40,504 nt of DNA from the NCBI RefSeq assembly GCF_001707885.1, contig NZ_MASS01000038.1:1-40504 (forward strand). Reading direction: 5' to 3'. The notes below the pieces were generated by a model. That model saw nothing but the letters and a program-made list of their open reading frames with translations. It was not told where the DNA came from and ran no database searches. The translations under genes and the position numbers were made by a program. Shown here one piece after another: positions 16,127-25,423 of this stretch. Every line of letters starts with the position of its first letter. The first letter of the stretch is position 1. This stretch comes from Desulfosporosinus cupriresistens. Its GTDB lineage: Bacteria; Bacillota; Desulfitobacteriia; Desulfitobacteriales; Desulfitobacteriaceae.

Positions 16127-16273
16127 CTACTTCTGAATTTCTTTAGGACTAACAAAGATTTTTAACTCAACAAGCTTTTTACACCGCTTACAGATAATGC
16201 TTAAGATTATTGAACCTTTAAGTTCATATTCTCCCAGGAGTTTGCCGCACGAGGGACATCGTATTTGATTCAT
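16127..16273 (-). CDS. Small zinc-ribbon protein, Com-like
   Basis: A 48-residue protein starting at the ATG at 16273, which has GGAGG eight bases upstream; a longer frame exists but lacks a ribosome site. It begins NQIRCPSCGKLL and ends with ICKRCKKL, two CxxC pairs about 20 residues apart, the arrangement of the small zinc-finger proteins related to phage Mu Com. Com-like proteins bind RNA or DNA and act as regulators. The gene overlaps the 3' end of the excisionase-like gene by 50 bases in another frame, so the two are probably translated together. Family assignment is from the cysteine pattern and size only. Confidence 0.6.
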   Translation of the reverse strand: MNQIRCPSCGKLLGEYELKGSIILSIICKRCKKLVELKIFVSPKEIQK

Positions 16274-16517
16274 CCTGCCATCCTCCATCCATCGGCTTGT
16301 GTATATCTTCACCCATCCATTGCCGTAGAGCATCACGAGATATTTTGATGATCCTTCCAAATCGCCTAGCAGGAAAATCCTTAGTTCGAGACAGATCATA
16401 AATCTGTTGAGTTCCTACATCAACTAATTCAGCTACTTGCTCTACTGAAAGAACTAAAGGCAAGCCTTCCCATCTTATTTCAATTGTAGATTGTGGTTTG
16501 ATTGGAATGTTATCCAT
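16224..16517 (-). CDS. xis: Excisionase-like helix-turn-helix protein
   Basis: A 97-residue protein starting at the ATG at 16517, which follows AGGAGG; the upstream ATG in the same frame has no such site. Residues 22-68 (VLSVEQVAELVDVGTQQIY, then FGRIIKISRDALRQWM) match the winged helix-turn-helix of the MerR/excisionase (HTH_17) class. The gene belongs to an integrase-bearing element, so directing excision is the likely role. The C-terminal 25 residues are not part of the fold and overlap the zinc-ribbon gene. The symbol xis is functional inference. Confidence 0.7.
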   Translation of the reverse strand: MDNIPIKPQSTIEIRWEGLPLVLSVEQVAELVDVGTQQIYDLSRTKDFPARRFGRIIKISRDALRQWMGEDIHKPMDGGWQDESNTMSLVRQTPGRI

Positions 16518-16660
16518 GGAAATCCTCCTTTCTAAGAAAACCATTCTTCAATATGGAAAAAAACATCCCCATATAATTTAGAAATTGCATTTATTTACTC
16601 ACGCTTAATATCTTGTCGCACCAAGGTTTACGTTTGATCTCCGACTCTTTTTTTCTTTTT

Positions 16661-16816
16661 TCATAAAATCGCTGCACTGTATGGCTTTTCGTACCCATCA
16701 GTCTCGTAATCCAATTGTTTTATTTCGATATCTGCTCGAGACAAAAAATTATTTACATTCTTCTCCAGAATTTCAACCAATTCCGCAGATTGGATCTTTA
16801 TCCGAGTATTTGACAT
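16661..16816 (-). CDS. Very small unrecognised ICE protein
   Basis: A 51-residue protein. The ATG at 16816 has AAAGGAG upstream. The sequence is one or two helices (IKIQSAELVEILEKNVNNFL) followed by a polar tail. It lies just downstream of the leftward XRE repressor gene with a 28-base gap and is probably in its operon. No function can be assigned. Confidence 0.5.
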   Translation of the reverse strand: MSNTRIKIQSAELVEILEKNVNNFLSRADIEIKQLDYETDGYEKPYSAAIL

Positions 16817-16844
16817 AGCAACTCCTTTCTTAAGCAGTTTCAGT

Positions 16845-17063
16845 TTAAATAATGTGCATTTCATGAGAATCACTAATTAAAAAAATTGTATTTATTGAAC
16901 CGTCTACCACTTTGGCTATTTTGAGCGCTAACTCAACAGGAACATTCTTGATTTTTCCACGTTCAATTTTGTTATAAACAGTACGATCAACACCAACTCT
17001 TTCAGCAACCTGTTCCTGTGTTAAATGGGCCTTTTTTCTCGCACTGTAAAGTGCTGTTCTCAA
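16845..17063 (-). CDS. Small XRE-family repressor (leftward)
   Basis: A 72-residue protein that is almost entirely one helix-turn-helix domain: ARKKAHLTQEQVAERVGVDR, then YNKIERGKIKNV, the classical XRE/Cro pattern. I read a TTG start at 17063 preceded by GAGGT at six bases; a longer frame would run through the divergent promoter and gene. It has its own near-consensus promoter overlapped by a perfect palindrome, so it is probably autoregulated. It faces the larger XRE gene at 17225, forming a CI/Cro-like switch. Confidence 0.8.
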   Translation of the reverse strand: MRTALYSARKKAHLTQEQVAERVGVDRTVYNKIERGKIKNVPVELALKIAKVVDGSINTIFLISDSHEMHII

Positions 17064-17090
17064 ATCTTTTACCTCACTTCCTTCTTGCTG

Positions 17091-17127
17091 TGCACCATAT
17101 ACACATATTATATGTGTATATGGTGCA
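17091..17127. promoter_or_regulatory. Perfect palindromic operator, 17-bp arms
   Basis: TGCACCATATACACATA (17091-17107) is followed by a three-base spacer (TTA) and its exact reverse complement (17111-17127). It covers the spacer and -10 box of the leftward XRE promoter, so a bound dimer or tetramer would block that promoter. Confidence 0.85.
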
Positions 17128-17135
17128 CAGGTCAA
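17107..17135 (-). promoter_or_regulatory. Sigma-A promoter of the leftward XRE gene
   Basis: On the minus strand TTGACC (17135-17130), 17 bases, then TATAAT (17112-17107). The -10 is consensus and the -35 differs by one base. It fires toward the gene at 16845-17063 and continues toward the excisionase-like genes. Confidence 0.85.
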
Positions 17136-17152
17136 TATATTTATCTGCTGGT

Positions 17153-17171
17153 ATTCGCTATTTTTGCGAAT
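17153..17171. promoter_or_regulatory. Second inverted repeat in the divergent region
   Basis: ATTCGC (17153-17158) and GCGAAT (17166-17171) are separated by seven bases. The pair ends just before the -35 box of the rightward promoter, so it may be the operator for the second regulator. Confidence 0.45.
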
Positions 17172-17174
17172 TTG

Positions 17175-17203
17175 TTGATATTCAGCACAAATAAAGCTAT
17201 TCT
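17175..17203 (+). promoter_or_regulatory. Promoter of the rightward XRE gene
   Basis: TTGATA (17175-17180), 17-base spacer, TATTCT (17198-17203). An AAGGAG ribosome site follows before the ATG at 17225, leaving a very short leader. Confidence 0.6.
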
Positions 17204-17224
17204 TAGCTCTAAGGAGTGTGAAGC

Positions 17225-17602
17225 ATGGGCACATTAGGAGACCGTTTAAAAAAGCTAAGACAAGAAAGAACGGATAAACCACGACAGGAAGACGTTGCTG
17301 TAGCTACAGGCTATTCAAGAGCTACGTACGCTAACTGGGAAATCGGCCGCGGAGAACCAGATCACAATGCTTTACGAGCCTTGTCCAAGTATTTTAACTG
17401 CACAACTGATTATCTCCTTGGGCTATCCGATCAACATAGGCCATCTCCCCCGAAAAACAATGAAAAAGATGAAGAAATCGAATTGAATTTTAGAATTGCT
17501 GCCAATAATGAAGATGGATATGGTCAAGAGCCATCGCCTGAACTTAAACGATTCGTTCAGGAAATCATTAAAGAAGAATTATATAAAGTTAGAAAAAAAT
17601 GA
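17225..17602 (+). CDS. XRE-family repressor (ImmR-like)
   Basis: A 125-residue protein. The first 70 residues form an XRE helix-turn-helix: LGDRLKKLRQER, then GYSRATYANWEIGRGEPDHN and LRALSKYFNCTTDYLLG. A charged linker and a C-terminal helix (SPELKRFVQEIIKEELYKV) follow, probably for dimerisation. The layout resembles phage and ICE repressors such as ImmR of ICEBs1. It lies upstream of an ImmA-like peptidase in the same direction. By analogy it is the repressor that keeps the element integrated and that the peptidase removes on induction; this is inference. Confidence 0.85.
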   Translation: MGTLGDRLKKLRQERTDKPRQEDVAVATGYSRATYANWEIGRGEPDHNALRALSKYFNCTTDYLLGLSDQHRPSPPKNNEKDEEIELNFRIAANNEDGYGQEPSPELKRFVQEIIKEELYKVRKK

Positions 17603-17638
17603 AACTACCACCCATACGGGAAGGTAGTTTCATTTTTT
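17598..17638 (+). terminator. Terminator after the rightward repressor
   Basis: A 12-pair stem AATGAAACTACC (17598-17609) with GGTAGTTTCATT (17623-17634), a 13-base loop and a following T run. It overlaps the repressor stop codon and separates the gene from the ImmA-like gene. Confidence 0.85.
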
Positions 17639-17681
17639 CACATTCGACATATATAGATATACTGCGACAGAAGGTGACATC

Positions 17682-18128
17682 ATGAAGAAGCTTTGGGATA
17701 TTGTAATTAAAGAAAGAATAGAGATACGTTATAAAGACTTTTCCTCGTTACCAGAGAATATCAAAGGACTTTATATTTACGACCAAAGGCTAGGACCGTT
17801 GATTATCCTTGATAAAGATCTCCATCACTCGTATAGGTTGCACAAGTGTGTATTAGCTGAAGAGATAGGACATTTTTACACTGCAGCACGCACTAATTTA
17901 TTAACAGTCCACACATCTGCCAATCTCCAGACCATGGAGGCCCAAGATGAGCGGAAAGCCGCTCAATGGGCCACAGACTTCTTAATACCTGACAGTGAAC
18001 TTGTAAATGCCCTGGAATCAGGCTGTCGAAGTTGCTTTGAATTGGCCGAATACTTTAACGTTACCGAATGGTTTATGTATCGCAAATTAGGACTACTAAA
18101 AATGTGTTTCCTTAATCATAAGCATTGA
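17682..18128 (+). CDS. immA: ImmA/IrrE-family metallopeptidase
   Basis: A 148-residue protein. The zinc motif reads VLAEEIGHFYTA at about residues 58-69, where most HExxH proteases have histidine at the first position. The EExGH variant is one I recall from many phage and ICE ImmA-like proteins, so I do not treat it as inactivation. Downstream ERKAAQWATDFLIPDSEL is the conserved helix with the third ligand region, followed by a WFMYRKLGLL segment typical of the family end. Next to an XRE repressor this is the ImmR/ImmA pair that relieves repression after DNA damage or other cues. It has a ribosome site (GAAGGTGA). Confidence 0.85.
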   Translation: MKKLWDIVIKERIEIRYKDFSSLPENIKGLYIYDQRLGPLIILDKDLHHSYRLHKCVLAEEIGHFYTAARTNLLTVHTSANLQTMEAQDERKAAQWATDFLIPDSELVNALESGCRSCFELAEYFNVTEWFMYRKLGLLKMCFLNHKH

Positions 18129-18154
18129 GAGCAGAACATTAGGAGGTGCTAATT

Positions 18155-19306
18155 ATGGCCAAAAAGATTGATATCCCCTGGGTGATTCAAGATCAAACAA
18201 TAATAAAACATCAATTGCTAGAAAAATATATTGGTCCTTGGATGAACATCTTATATCAACAGCAGGCAAGAATGAAAATTAAGCAGCATCTTATGTATGT
18301 AGATGGTTTTTCCGGTCCAGGATATTACTGGAGTAATGAACAAAGAAACACTACTTGCATAGGTTCTCCTTTAATGGTAGCTTCTAAAGCGAATTTTTAT
18401 ATTGGACAGAATCCCAACCGTAAATTCGATATATTATGTATTGATAAAGAAGCTCAATGCGTTAATCTATTGGCTGCAAAATTAGCGGAACAAAACATTT
18501 ATAAACAAGACTGGAAAGTTGTCCAAGCTCAATTTGAAAGCGAAATTAATAGCCTATTAAATAATATTGAATCTAGCCGCACAAAGTTACCCATCTTCTT
18601 TTTTATTGATCCATTTGGATATTCGGATTTTTCAATGAATACGATAAAACGAATCCTACAGCAACCATTAGTCGAATTATTTATCAATTTTATGGTTTAC
18701 GATATTGTAAGACACTGTGAGAATGCACAATTCTACAAAAACATGGAACAGTTATTTGGAAATACAAAATTTAAAGAATTTAACTATGGATCTCCCGAAC
18801 AAAAGCAAGCTTATCTAATAAACTTATATTGTGAAAATCTGAGGTCTATTGGGGGAGCCAAATACGTTATGCCATTTCGAGTAAATACTCCCAACATGGG
18901 AACCCGCCCACGATTTTATTTAGTACATGCATCGAACAATTATAAAGCTCTAACACTCATGAAAGACAATATGTCTAAAGTTAGTGAGAGCCCTTATGGA
19001 TTCGAGGCCATCGGAATTGCATCTGGGCAAATGAGCCTCTTTGAAGACCCCCAGAAATTGGAGTTAATTAAGCGTATTCTTGAATTTTGTGAAAAAAGAA
19101 GTCAAAGACCTTTTGAATATGATAAGATTGAAGAATGGGCCTATGTAAATACTAATGGGGTATCTCGAACAATAAAAGAGGCATTATTAGTTCTTGAAAA
19201 GGAAAACGTAATTAATATCGAGCGATTACCTAAGCAACGAAAAAATACGGTAACAAGTGGAGCTCTTATAAATATAACAGGAATAGCATTAGAACACTTG
19301 TTCTAG
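18155..19306 (+). CDS. tcmP: Three-Cys-motif partner protein TcmP
   Basis: A 383-residue protein starting at the ATG after GGAGGTG. The N-terminal half resembles a Rossmann methyltransferase: YVDGFSGPG at about residues 48-56 (motif I), ILCIDKEAQ near 93-101 (acidic end of strand 2) and FFFIDPFGYSDF near 148-159, which stands where amino-methyltransferases have DPPY. The C-terminal 90 residues look like a winged helix (RPFEYDKIEEW, then VSRTIKEALLVLEKENVI). These features fit the TcmP family, encoded beside Gp37/Gp68 proteins as here. The substrate is unknown. The pair occupies a cargo position in the ICE, so a role in defence or nucleic-acid modification is plausible but not shown. Confidence 0.85.
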   Translation: MAKKIDIPWVIQDQTIIKHQLLEKYIGPWMNILYQQQARMKIKQHLMYVDGFSGPGYYWSNEQRNTTCIGSPLMVASKANFYIGQNPNRKFDILCIDKEAQCVNLLAAKLAEQNIYKQDWKVVQAQFESEINSLLNNIESSRTKLPIFFFIDPFGYSDFSMNTIKRILQQPLVELFINFMVYDIVRHCENAQFYKNMEQLFGNTKFKEFNYGSPEQKQAYLINLYCENLRSIGGAKYVMPFRVNTPNMGTRPRFYLVHASNNYKALTLMKDNMSKVSESPYGFEAIGIASGQMSLFEDPQKLELIKRILEFCEKRSQRPFEYDKIEEWAYVNTNGVSRTIKEALLVLEKENVINIERLPKQRKNTVTSGALINITGIALEHLF

Positions 19307-19348
19307 TCTGCTAATTGTATTATAATCTAACCGAAGGGAGGAATTTGT

Positions 19349-20083
19349 ATGGCTGCAATTACATCCATTGAATGGACAGAAGCATCATGGAATCCAGCTA
19401 CAGGATGCACTAAGGTTTCCGCTGGATGCAAAAATTGTTACGCTTGCACGATGGCAAAAAGGCTATTGGCAATGCAGAATCCTCGATATGCAAATGGCTT
19501 TAATGTCACTCTGCATAGTGATTTACTTGATCTTCCGCTCAAGTGGAAAAAACCGAGAAAAATTTTTGTGAATTCAATGTCAGACCTTTTTCATGAGAGC
19601 ATTCCGACTGAGTTTATTGAAAAAGTATTTTTTACAATGCAGCAGGCTTCATGGCATACGTTTCAAATCTTAACCAAACGAGCCGAACGCTTAGCTGAGC
19701 TTTCCCCCTCTCTAAAGTGGCCAAGTAATGTGTGGCAAGGTGTTACCGTAGAAAACGATGATGTAACCAATAGAATTGACTTTCTTAGAGAGACTGGTGC
19801 TAAAATAAAATTTTTATCATGTGAACCTTTAATCGGACCATTAGATAATATCGACTTAACGAATATTGATTGGGTTATCGTAGGTGGAGAATCGGGTCCT
19901 AAAGCACGTCCTGTCAAAGAGGAATGGATTAAAAGTATTCGTGACCAGTGTCAAACTTCTAATACAGCCTTTTTCTTTAAACAATGGGGTGGAGTCCAAA
20001 AATATAAAACAGGCCGTCTTTTAGAAGGACGGCTATGGGATGAATACCCCCGCTCTGCTTTACAATATAATTTTGCAAAATAA
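19349..20083 (+). CDS. Gp37/Gp68 (DUF5131) three-cysteine protein
   Basis: A 244-residue protein. The N-terminus has WNPATGCTKVSAGCKNCYA at residues 14-32, with cysteines 20, 27 and 30 in a C-x6-C-x2-C pattern and another at 33. This is the signature of the phage Gp37/Gp68 family, thought to be radical-SAM-like with a metal cluster. Later conserved blocks are FVNSMSDLFHE near residue 73, FQILTKRAERL near 105 and VIVGGESGPKARP near 175. An AGGGAGG site precedes the ATG, and the gene is 42 bases from tcmP in the same direction. The reaction is unknown. The two proteins presumably act together. Confidence 0.87.
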   Translation: MAAITSIEWTEASWNPATGCTKVSAGCKNCYACTMAKRLLAMQNPRYANGFNVTLHSDLLDLPLKWKKPRKIFVNSMSDLFHESIPTEFIEKVFFTMQQASWHTFQILTKRAERLAELSPSLKWPSNVWQGVTVENDDVTNRIDFLRETGAKIKFLSCEPLIGPLDNIDLTNIDWVIVGGESGPKARPVKEEWIKSIRDQCQTSNTAFFFKQWGGVQKYKTGRLLEGRLWDEYPRSALQYNFAK

Positions 20084-20159
20084 TTAAAATATGCCAGCGG
20101 ACCTGTTGCCGAAACCGGCCTGAGACCCAGAGCATCAAAAATTTTCAGAGGGCCTAGCG

Positions 20160-20197
20160 CTCCGCACCTTTTCCTAAGGAAAAAGTGCGGAGTTTTT
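20160..20197 (+). terminator. Terminator after the tcmP module
   Basis: Arms CTCCGCACCTTTTCC (20160-20174) and GGAAAAAGTGCGGAG (20178-20192) pair at 14 of 15 positions around TAA and are followed by TTTTT. It isolates the cargo genes from the integrase gene. Confidence 0.85.
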
Positions 20198-20228
20198 CTA
20201 TATAGAGCCCCAAAGTGGAGATGTTCAT

Positions 20229-21467
20229 ATGACAGAAGAGACTGCTAAAAAGAAAAAACCGAAAAAGAAAGTAGGGAAGCGGGCCAATAATGAAGGAACA
20301 AGAATTAGTGAGCGTGCCGATGGGCGTTGGGAAACAAAGGTTACTACCGGATATCATCCTTTGACCGGTAAACCTAAGCGAAAATCCTTATATGGCAAGT
20401 CACAATCGGAAGTAGAAGAAAAACTTGTAGAGTTAAAATATAAACTAAGAACCGGTCAATATATAGAACCGGAAAAAGAAACCTTTGGCGACTGGCTTCT
20501 ACAATGGCTGTATGTCTATAAGAAACCAATGCCCAATAAAATTCGTATTGAAACATATTCAGACTATGTAGATTTAGCTAAGAAGCATATAATCCCTTTA
20601 CTAGGGCATCATCTCTTAACTAAAGTACAATCTATTACCTTGCAGGAGTTCTTTAATTACAAGGCCGAATCTGGGCGCCTGGACGGAAAAGAGGGAGGAC
20701 TATCAACTCGGCGCTTGCATATGATGTATCAGTTGATTAACGGCGCACTAATTAAGGCCAAAAAACTCAGAAAAATCCCGTCGAACCCTGCAGAAGATGT
20801 CGAGTTGCCCAGCATCGTATACAAAGAGTTTGATACCTACTCCCCCGAAGAAGTGGATTGTTATTTAGCAGCTCTAAAAGAAGACCGGCTCTATGCTGTT
20901 TTTCTTCTAGAATTAACGACTGGGTTAAGGAAAGGAGAACTCTTAGGGATTCCTGATCATTGTTTTGACCCCAATAAAGGGGAAGTTTATATCATCCAAA
21001 CTATTAAGCGCAAAAAGTTAGAAGGGGAGGAAAAATCAAAAATTATTTTCTCTCAACCGAAGTCAAAAAAGAGCAAACGAGTTATTCCTCTATTGCCCAA
21101 AGTCATTAAAGAAATTAAGCGCTTCCAATCTTTAAAACGTCAAGAAAAAATCCTTTTGGGTCCTGACTATATAGACAGCGGTCTATTATTTACAACTGCT
21201 TATGGTACACCCATTGAGCCGCGGAATCTAAATAGAAAACATGCTGCAATTACCAAAACAGCCGGAATCAAACTCCTAAGGGTTCATGATTTGCGGCATA
21301 CGGTGGCAACCTTGCTTTTAGATGATGGTGAAAACCCAGTTAATGTGAGCGACCTCCTTGGACATGCCAAAACCAGTACCACATTAGATATTTACGGTCA
21401 TAGTACTCCAGAAGGCAAAATCCGGGCTGTCTCTCGATTTAGCAATTTAATAAAGGCGATAAAATAA
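20229..21467 (+). CDS. int: Tyrosine recombinase, ICE integrase
   Basis: A 412-residue site-specific recombinase. An N-terminal lysine-rich segment leads into an arm-type DNA-binding domain (RADGRWETKVTTGYHPLTGK, residues 30-50). A SAM-like core-binding domain follows at about 80-190. The catalytic domain shows arginine in TTGLRKGELLG near residue 235, HDLRH near 352, LLGHAKTSTT near 376 and the nucleophilic tyrosine in DIYGH near 388. All main catalytic residues are visible and the length is normal, so it should be active. It is the last ICE gene before tRNA-Gly, followed by its own terminator and tandem 11-bp repeats. Confidence 0.95.
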   Translation: MTEETAKKKKPKKKVGKRANNEGTRISERADGRWETKVTTGYHPLTGKPKRKSLYGKSQSEVEEKLVELKYKLRTGQYIEPEKETFGDWLLQWLYVYKKPMPNKIRIETYSDYVDLAKKHIIPLLGHHLLTKVQSITLQEFFNYKAESGRLDGKEGGLSTRRLHMMYQLINGALIKAKKLRKIPSNPAEDVELPSIVYKEFDTYSPEEVDCYLAALKEDRLYAVFLLELTTGLRKGELLGIPDHCFDPNKGEVYIIQTIKRKKLEGEEKSKIIFSQPKSKKSKRVIPLLPKVIKEIKRFQSLKRQEKILLGPDYIDSGLLFTTAYGTPIEPRNLNRKHAAITKTAGIKLLRVHDLRHTVATLLLDDGENPVNVSDLLGHAKTSTTLDIYGHSTPEGKIRAVSRFSNLIKAIK

Positions 21468-21495
21468 ACCGGAAAAATCCGGTTTATTTTTTTAA
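21462..21495 (+). terminator. Terminator of the integrase gene
   Basis: AAATAAACCGG (21462-21472), six-base loop, CCGGTTTATTT (21479-21489) and a T run. The stem overlaps the stop codon. Confidence 0.9.
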
Positions 21496-21500
21496 AAGCT

Positions 21501-21522
21501 AGTTGTCGTCAAGTTGTCGTCA
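21501..21522. repeat. Tandem 11-bp repeats, likely integrase arm sites
   Basis: AGTTGTCGTCA occurs twice in perfect tandem (21501-21511 and 21512-21522), about 70 bases from the tRNA 3' end. Short direct repeats at this distance from the crossover are typical binding sites for the integrase N-terminal domain. Confidence 0.65.
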
Positions 21523-21552
21523 AAGCTATTATCTACACTTCCCATACAACAT

Positions 21553-21580
21553 AAAAAAGCACTGCAATCCCGTGCAGTGC
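21553..21580 (-). terminator. Terminator downstream of tRNA-Gly
   Basis: On the minus strand GCACTGC, eight-base loop, GCAGTGC, then six T residues. It lies just beyond the tRNA 3' end, on the ICE side of the presumed junction, so the element may bring its own terminator. Confidence 0.75.
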
Positions 21581-21592
21581 CTACATTTCTTA

Positions 21593-21667
21593 TGGAGCGG
21601 ACGACGAGATTCGAACTCGCGATCCTCGGCTTGGGAAGCCAATGCTCTACCGCTGAGCCACGTCCGC
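21593..21667 (-). tRNA. tRNA-Gly (CCC)
   Basis: A full cloverleaf is readable on the minus strand: acceptor GCGGACG/CGTCCGC, D arm GCTC/GAGC, anticodon loop TTCCCAA and TTCGAAT in the T loop. The anticodon is CCC. The CCA end is encoded (21595-21593). The ICE integrase gene lies beyond its 3' end, so this is the presumed attachment site, still giving a complete tRNA. Confidence 0.93.
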
Positions 21668-21739
21668 TTAGTATATCAAGGGTTTATTCCTTTTTAGCCT
21701 GTTTAAGACCGCCAGAAATCCCTTTTCCCAACAAAGAAG

Positions 21740-21768
21740 ATTATAAGCGTAAAAATCAATTATGTCAA
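21740..21768 (-). promoter_or_regulatory. Promoter of tRNA-Gly
   Basis: TTGACA (21768-21763), 17-base spacer, TATAAT (21745-21740) on the minus strand: a full consensus sigma-A promoter about 70 bases before the tRNA. It belongs to the host side. Confidence 0.85.
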
Positions 21769-21914
21769 CTCATTCTGGTCAAATGGTTATGTATCATATT
21801 GGTACTTGTAAGCTTGTAAGCTTTTAGCCTGACAAGCACTCTTAAACTGTACAAATCATACTATTAGGTATGCGGTATGAATATTATATAAATGAAAGAC
21901 AGAGGGTTAATTTT

Positions 21915-22094
21915 ATGGCAAATTTCTTCTCACTTATTTTTTTAGTGATTAGTGGCTATTACATATATCAATCCATGTATGCAAATCCAAAATTAAAATC
22001 TTCCAGACATGGTGACAACTTAATCACTTCATCTTCAAATTCAGTAAATGAACTAAAAAATACGTGCAAAATAAGTGATCTAATTGCGCTATAG
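21915..22094 (+). CDS. Possible small membrane protein
   Basis: A 59-codon frame with GAGGG eight bases before the ATG at 21915. The first 20 residues are hydrophobic (FFSLIFLVISGYYIY) and would span the membrane or act as a signal; the rest is polar and serine-rich. It stands alone between tRNA genes on the opposite strand, and I recognise no family. It may be a chance frame. The following 150 bases to the tRNA terminator contain nothing I can identify. Confidence 0.35.
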   Translation: MANFFSLIFLVISGYYIYQSMYANPKLKSSRHGDNLITSSSNSVNELKNTCKISDLIAL

Positions 22095-22242
22095 TTCTTT
22101 GATCATAAAGTTGATCCCTGCTATAAAGTATCAAATTTCGTGATTTATATTTATAGGTAAACTTCCTCAAACACGAAATGAGGTTGTTTTCACTTTAAAA
22201 AAAATTTATCCTAACAGCTTTTAAAAGCAATGCACTCCTGAC

Positions 22243-22286
22243 AATAAAACAGACTCTGATCTATTCCATCAAGGATAAGATCAGAG
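22243..22286 (-). terminator. Terminator of the Lys-Glu-Phe tRNA operon
   Basis: CTCTGATCTATTCC (22254-22267) pairs with GGATAAGATCAGAG (22273-22286) around a five-base loop, nearly perfectly. On the minus strand it is followed by a T-rich stretch. It lies 16 bases beyond tRNA-Phe. Confidence 0.7.
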
Positions 22287-22301
22287 CCCCTTATATCTGT
22301 G

Positions 22302-22377
<76 letters not shown>

Positions 22378-22380
22378 AAA

Positions 22381-22456
22381 TGGTGACCCGTACGGGATTC
22401 GAACCCGTGTAACCGCCGTGAAAGGGCGGTGTCTTAGACCGCTTGACCAACGGGCC
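22381..22456 (-). tRNA. tRNA-Glu (TTC)
   Basis: Minus-strand cloverleaf with acceptor GGCCCGT/ACGGGTC, anticodon loop CTTTCAC (anticodon TTC), T loop TTCGAAT and an encoded CCA. It is three bases from tRNA-Phe. Confidence 0.95.
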
Positions 22457-22469
22457 GATTAAGATGTCA

Positions 22470-22545
22470 TGGTGAGCCATCCGCGACTCGAACGCGGGAC
22501 ACCCTGATTAAAAGTCAGGTGCTCTACCGACTGAGCTAATGGCTC
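22470..22545 (-). tRNA. tRNA-Lys (TTT)
   Basis: Minus-strand cloverleaf with acceptor GAGCCAT/ATGGCTC, anticodon loop CTTTTAA (anticodon TTT), T loop TTCGAGT and an encoded CCA. It is the first gene of the three-tRNA operon. Confidence 0.95.
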
Positions 22546-22569
22546 AAATAAGTACACCAACGAATTTAA

Positions 22570-22598
22570 ATATTACACGAAAGTATAGTATCTGTCAA
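22570..22598 (-). promoter_or_regulatory. Promoter of the tRNA Lys-Glu-Phe operon
   Basis: TTGACA (22598-22593), 17 bases, TAATAT (22575-22570) on the minus strand, 25 bases before tRNA-Lys. Confidence 0.8.
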
Positions 22599-22659
22599 GA
22601 CTTTTTGTAGTATTACTTTTAATTAAATTAAAATTATTGATTCCCTATCTTTCGCAGTC

Positions 22660-25381
<2,722 letters not shown>

Positions 25382-25423
25382 CTTTCGCCCCCTGTCATTT
25401 CGTAGCATCCCGCAAATTGGGTG

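Larger units (their letters stand above)
1..21640. mobile_element. Integrated conjugative element (right part; left end outside window)
   Basis: The interval contains a VirD4 coupling protein, a TrbL-like channel protein, relaxase, MobC, ParA/ParB, a primase-like protein, an excisionase-like HTH, divergent repressors, an ImmA-type peptidase and a tyrosine integrase. The integrase is the last gene before tRNA-Gly(CCC), and the tRNA 3' end faces it, which is the usual geometry for integrase-mediated insertion into a tRNA. The gene set is that of a Firmicute ICE. The right boundary is placed inside the 3' half of the tRNA by inference; the matching left attachment site and the VirB4 gene are not in the window. 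Confidence 0.9.
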
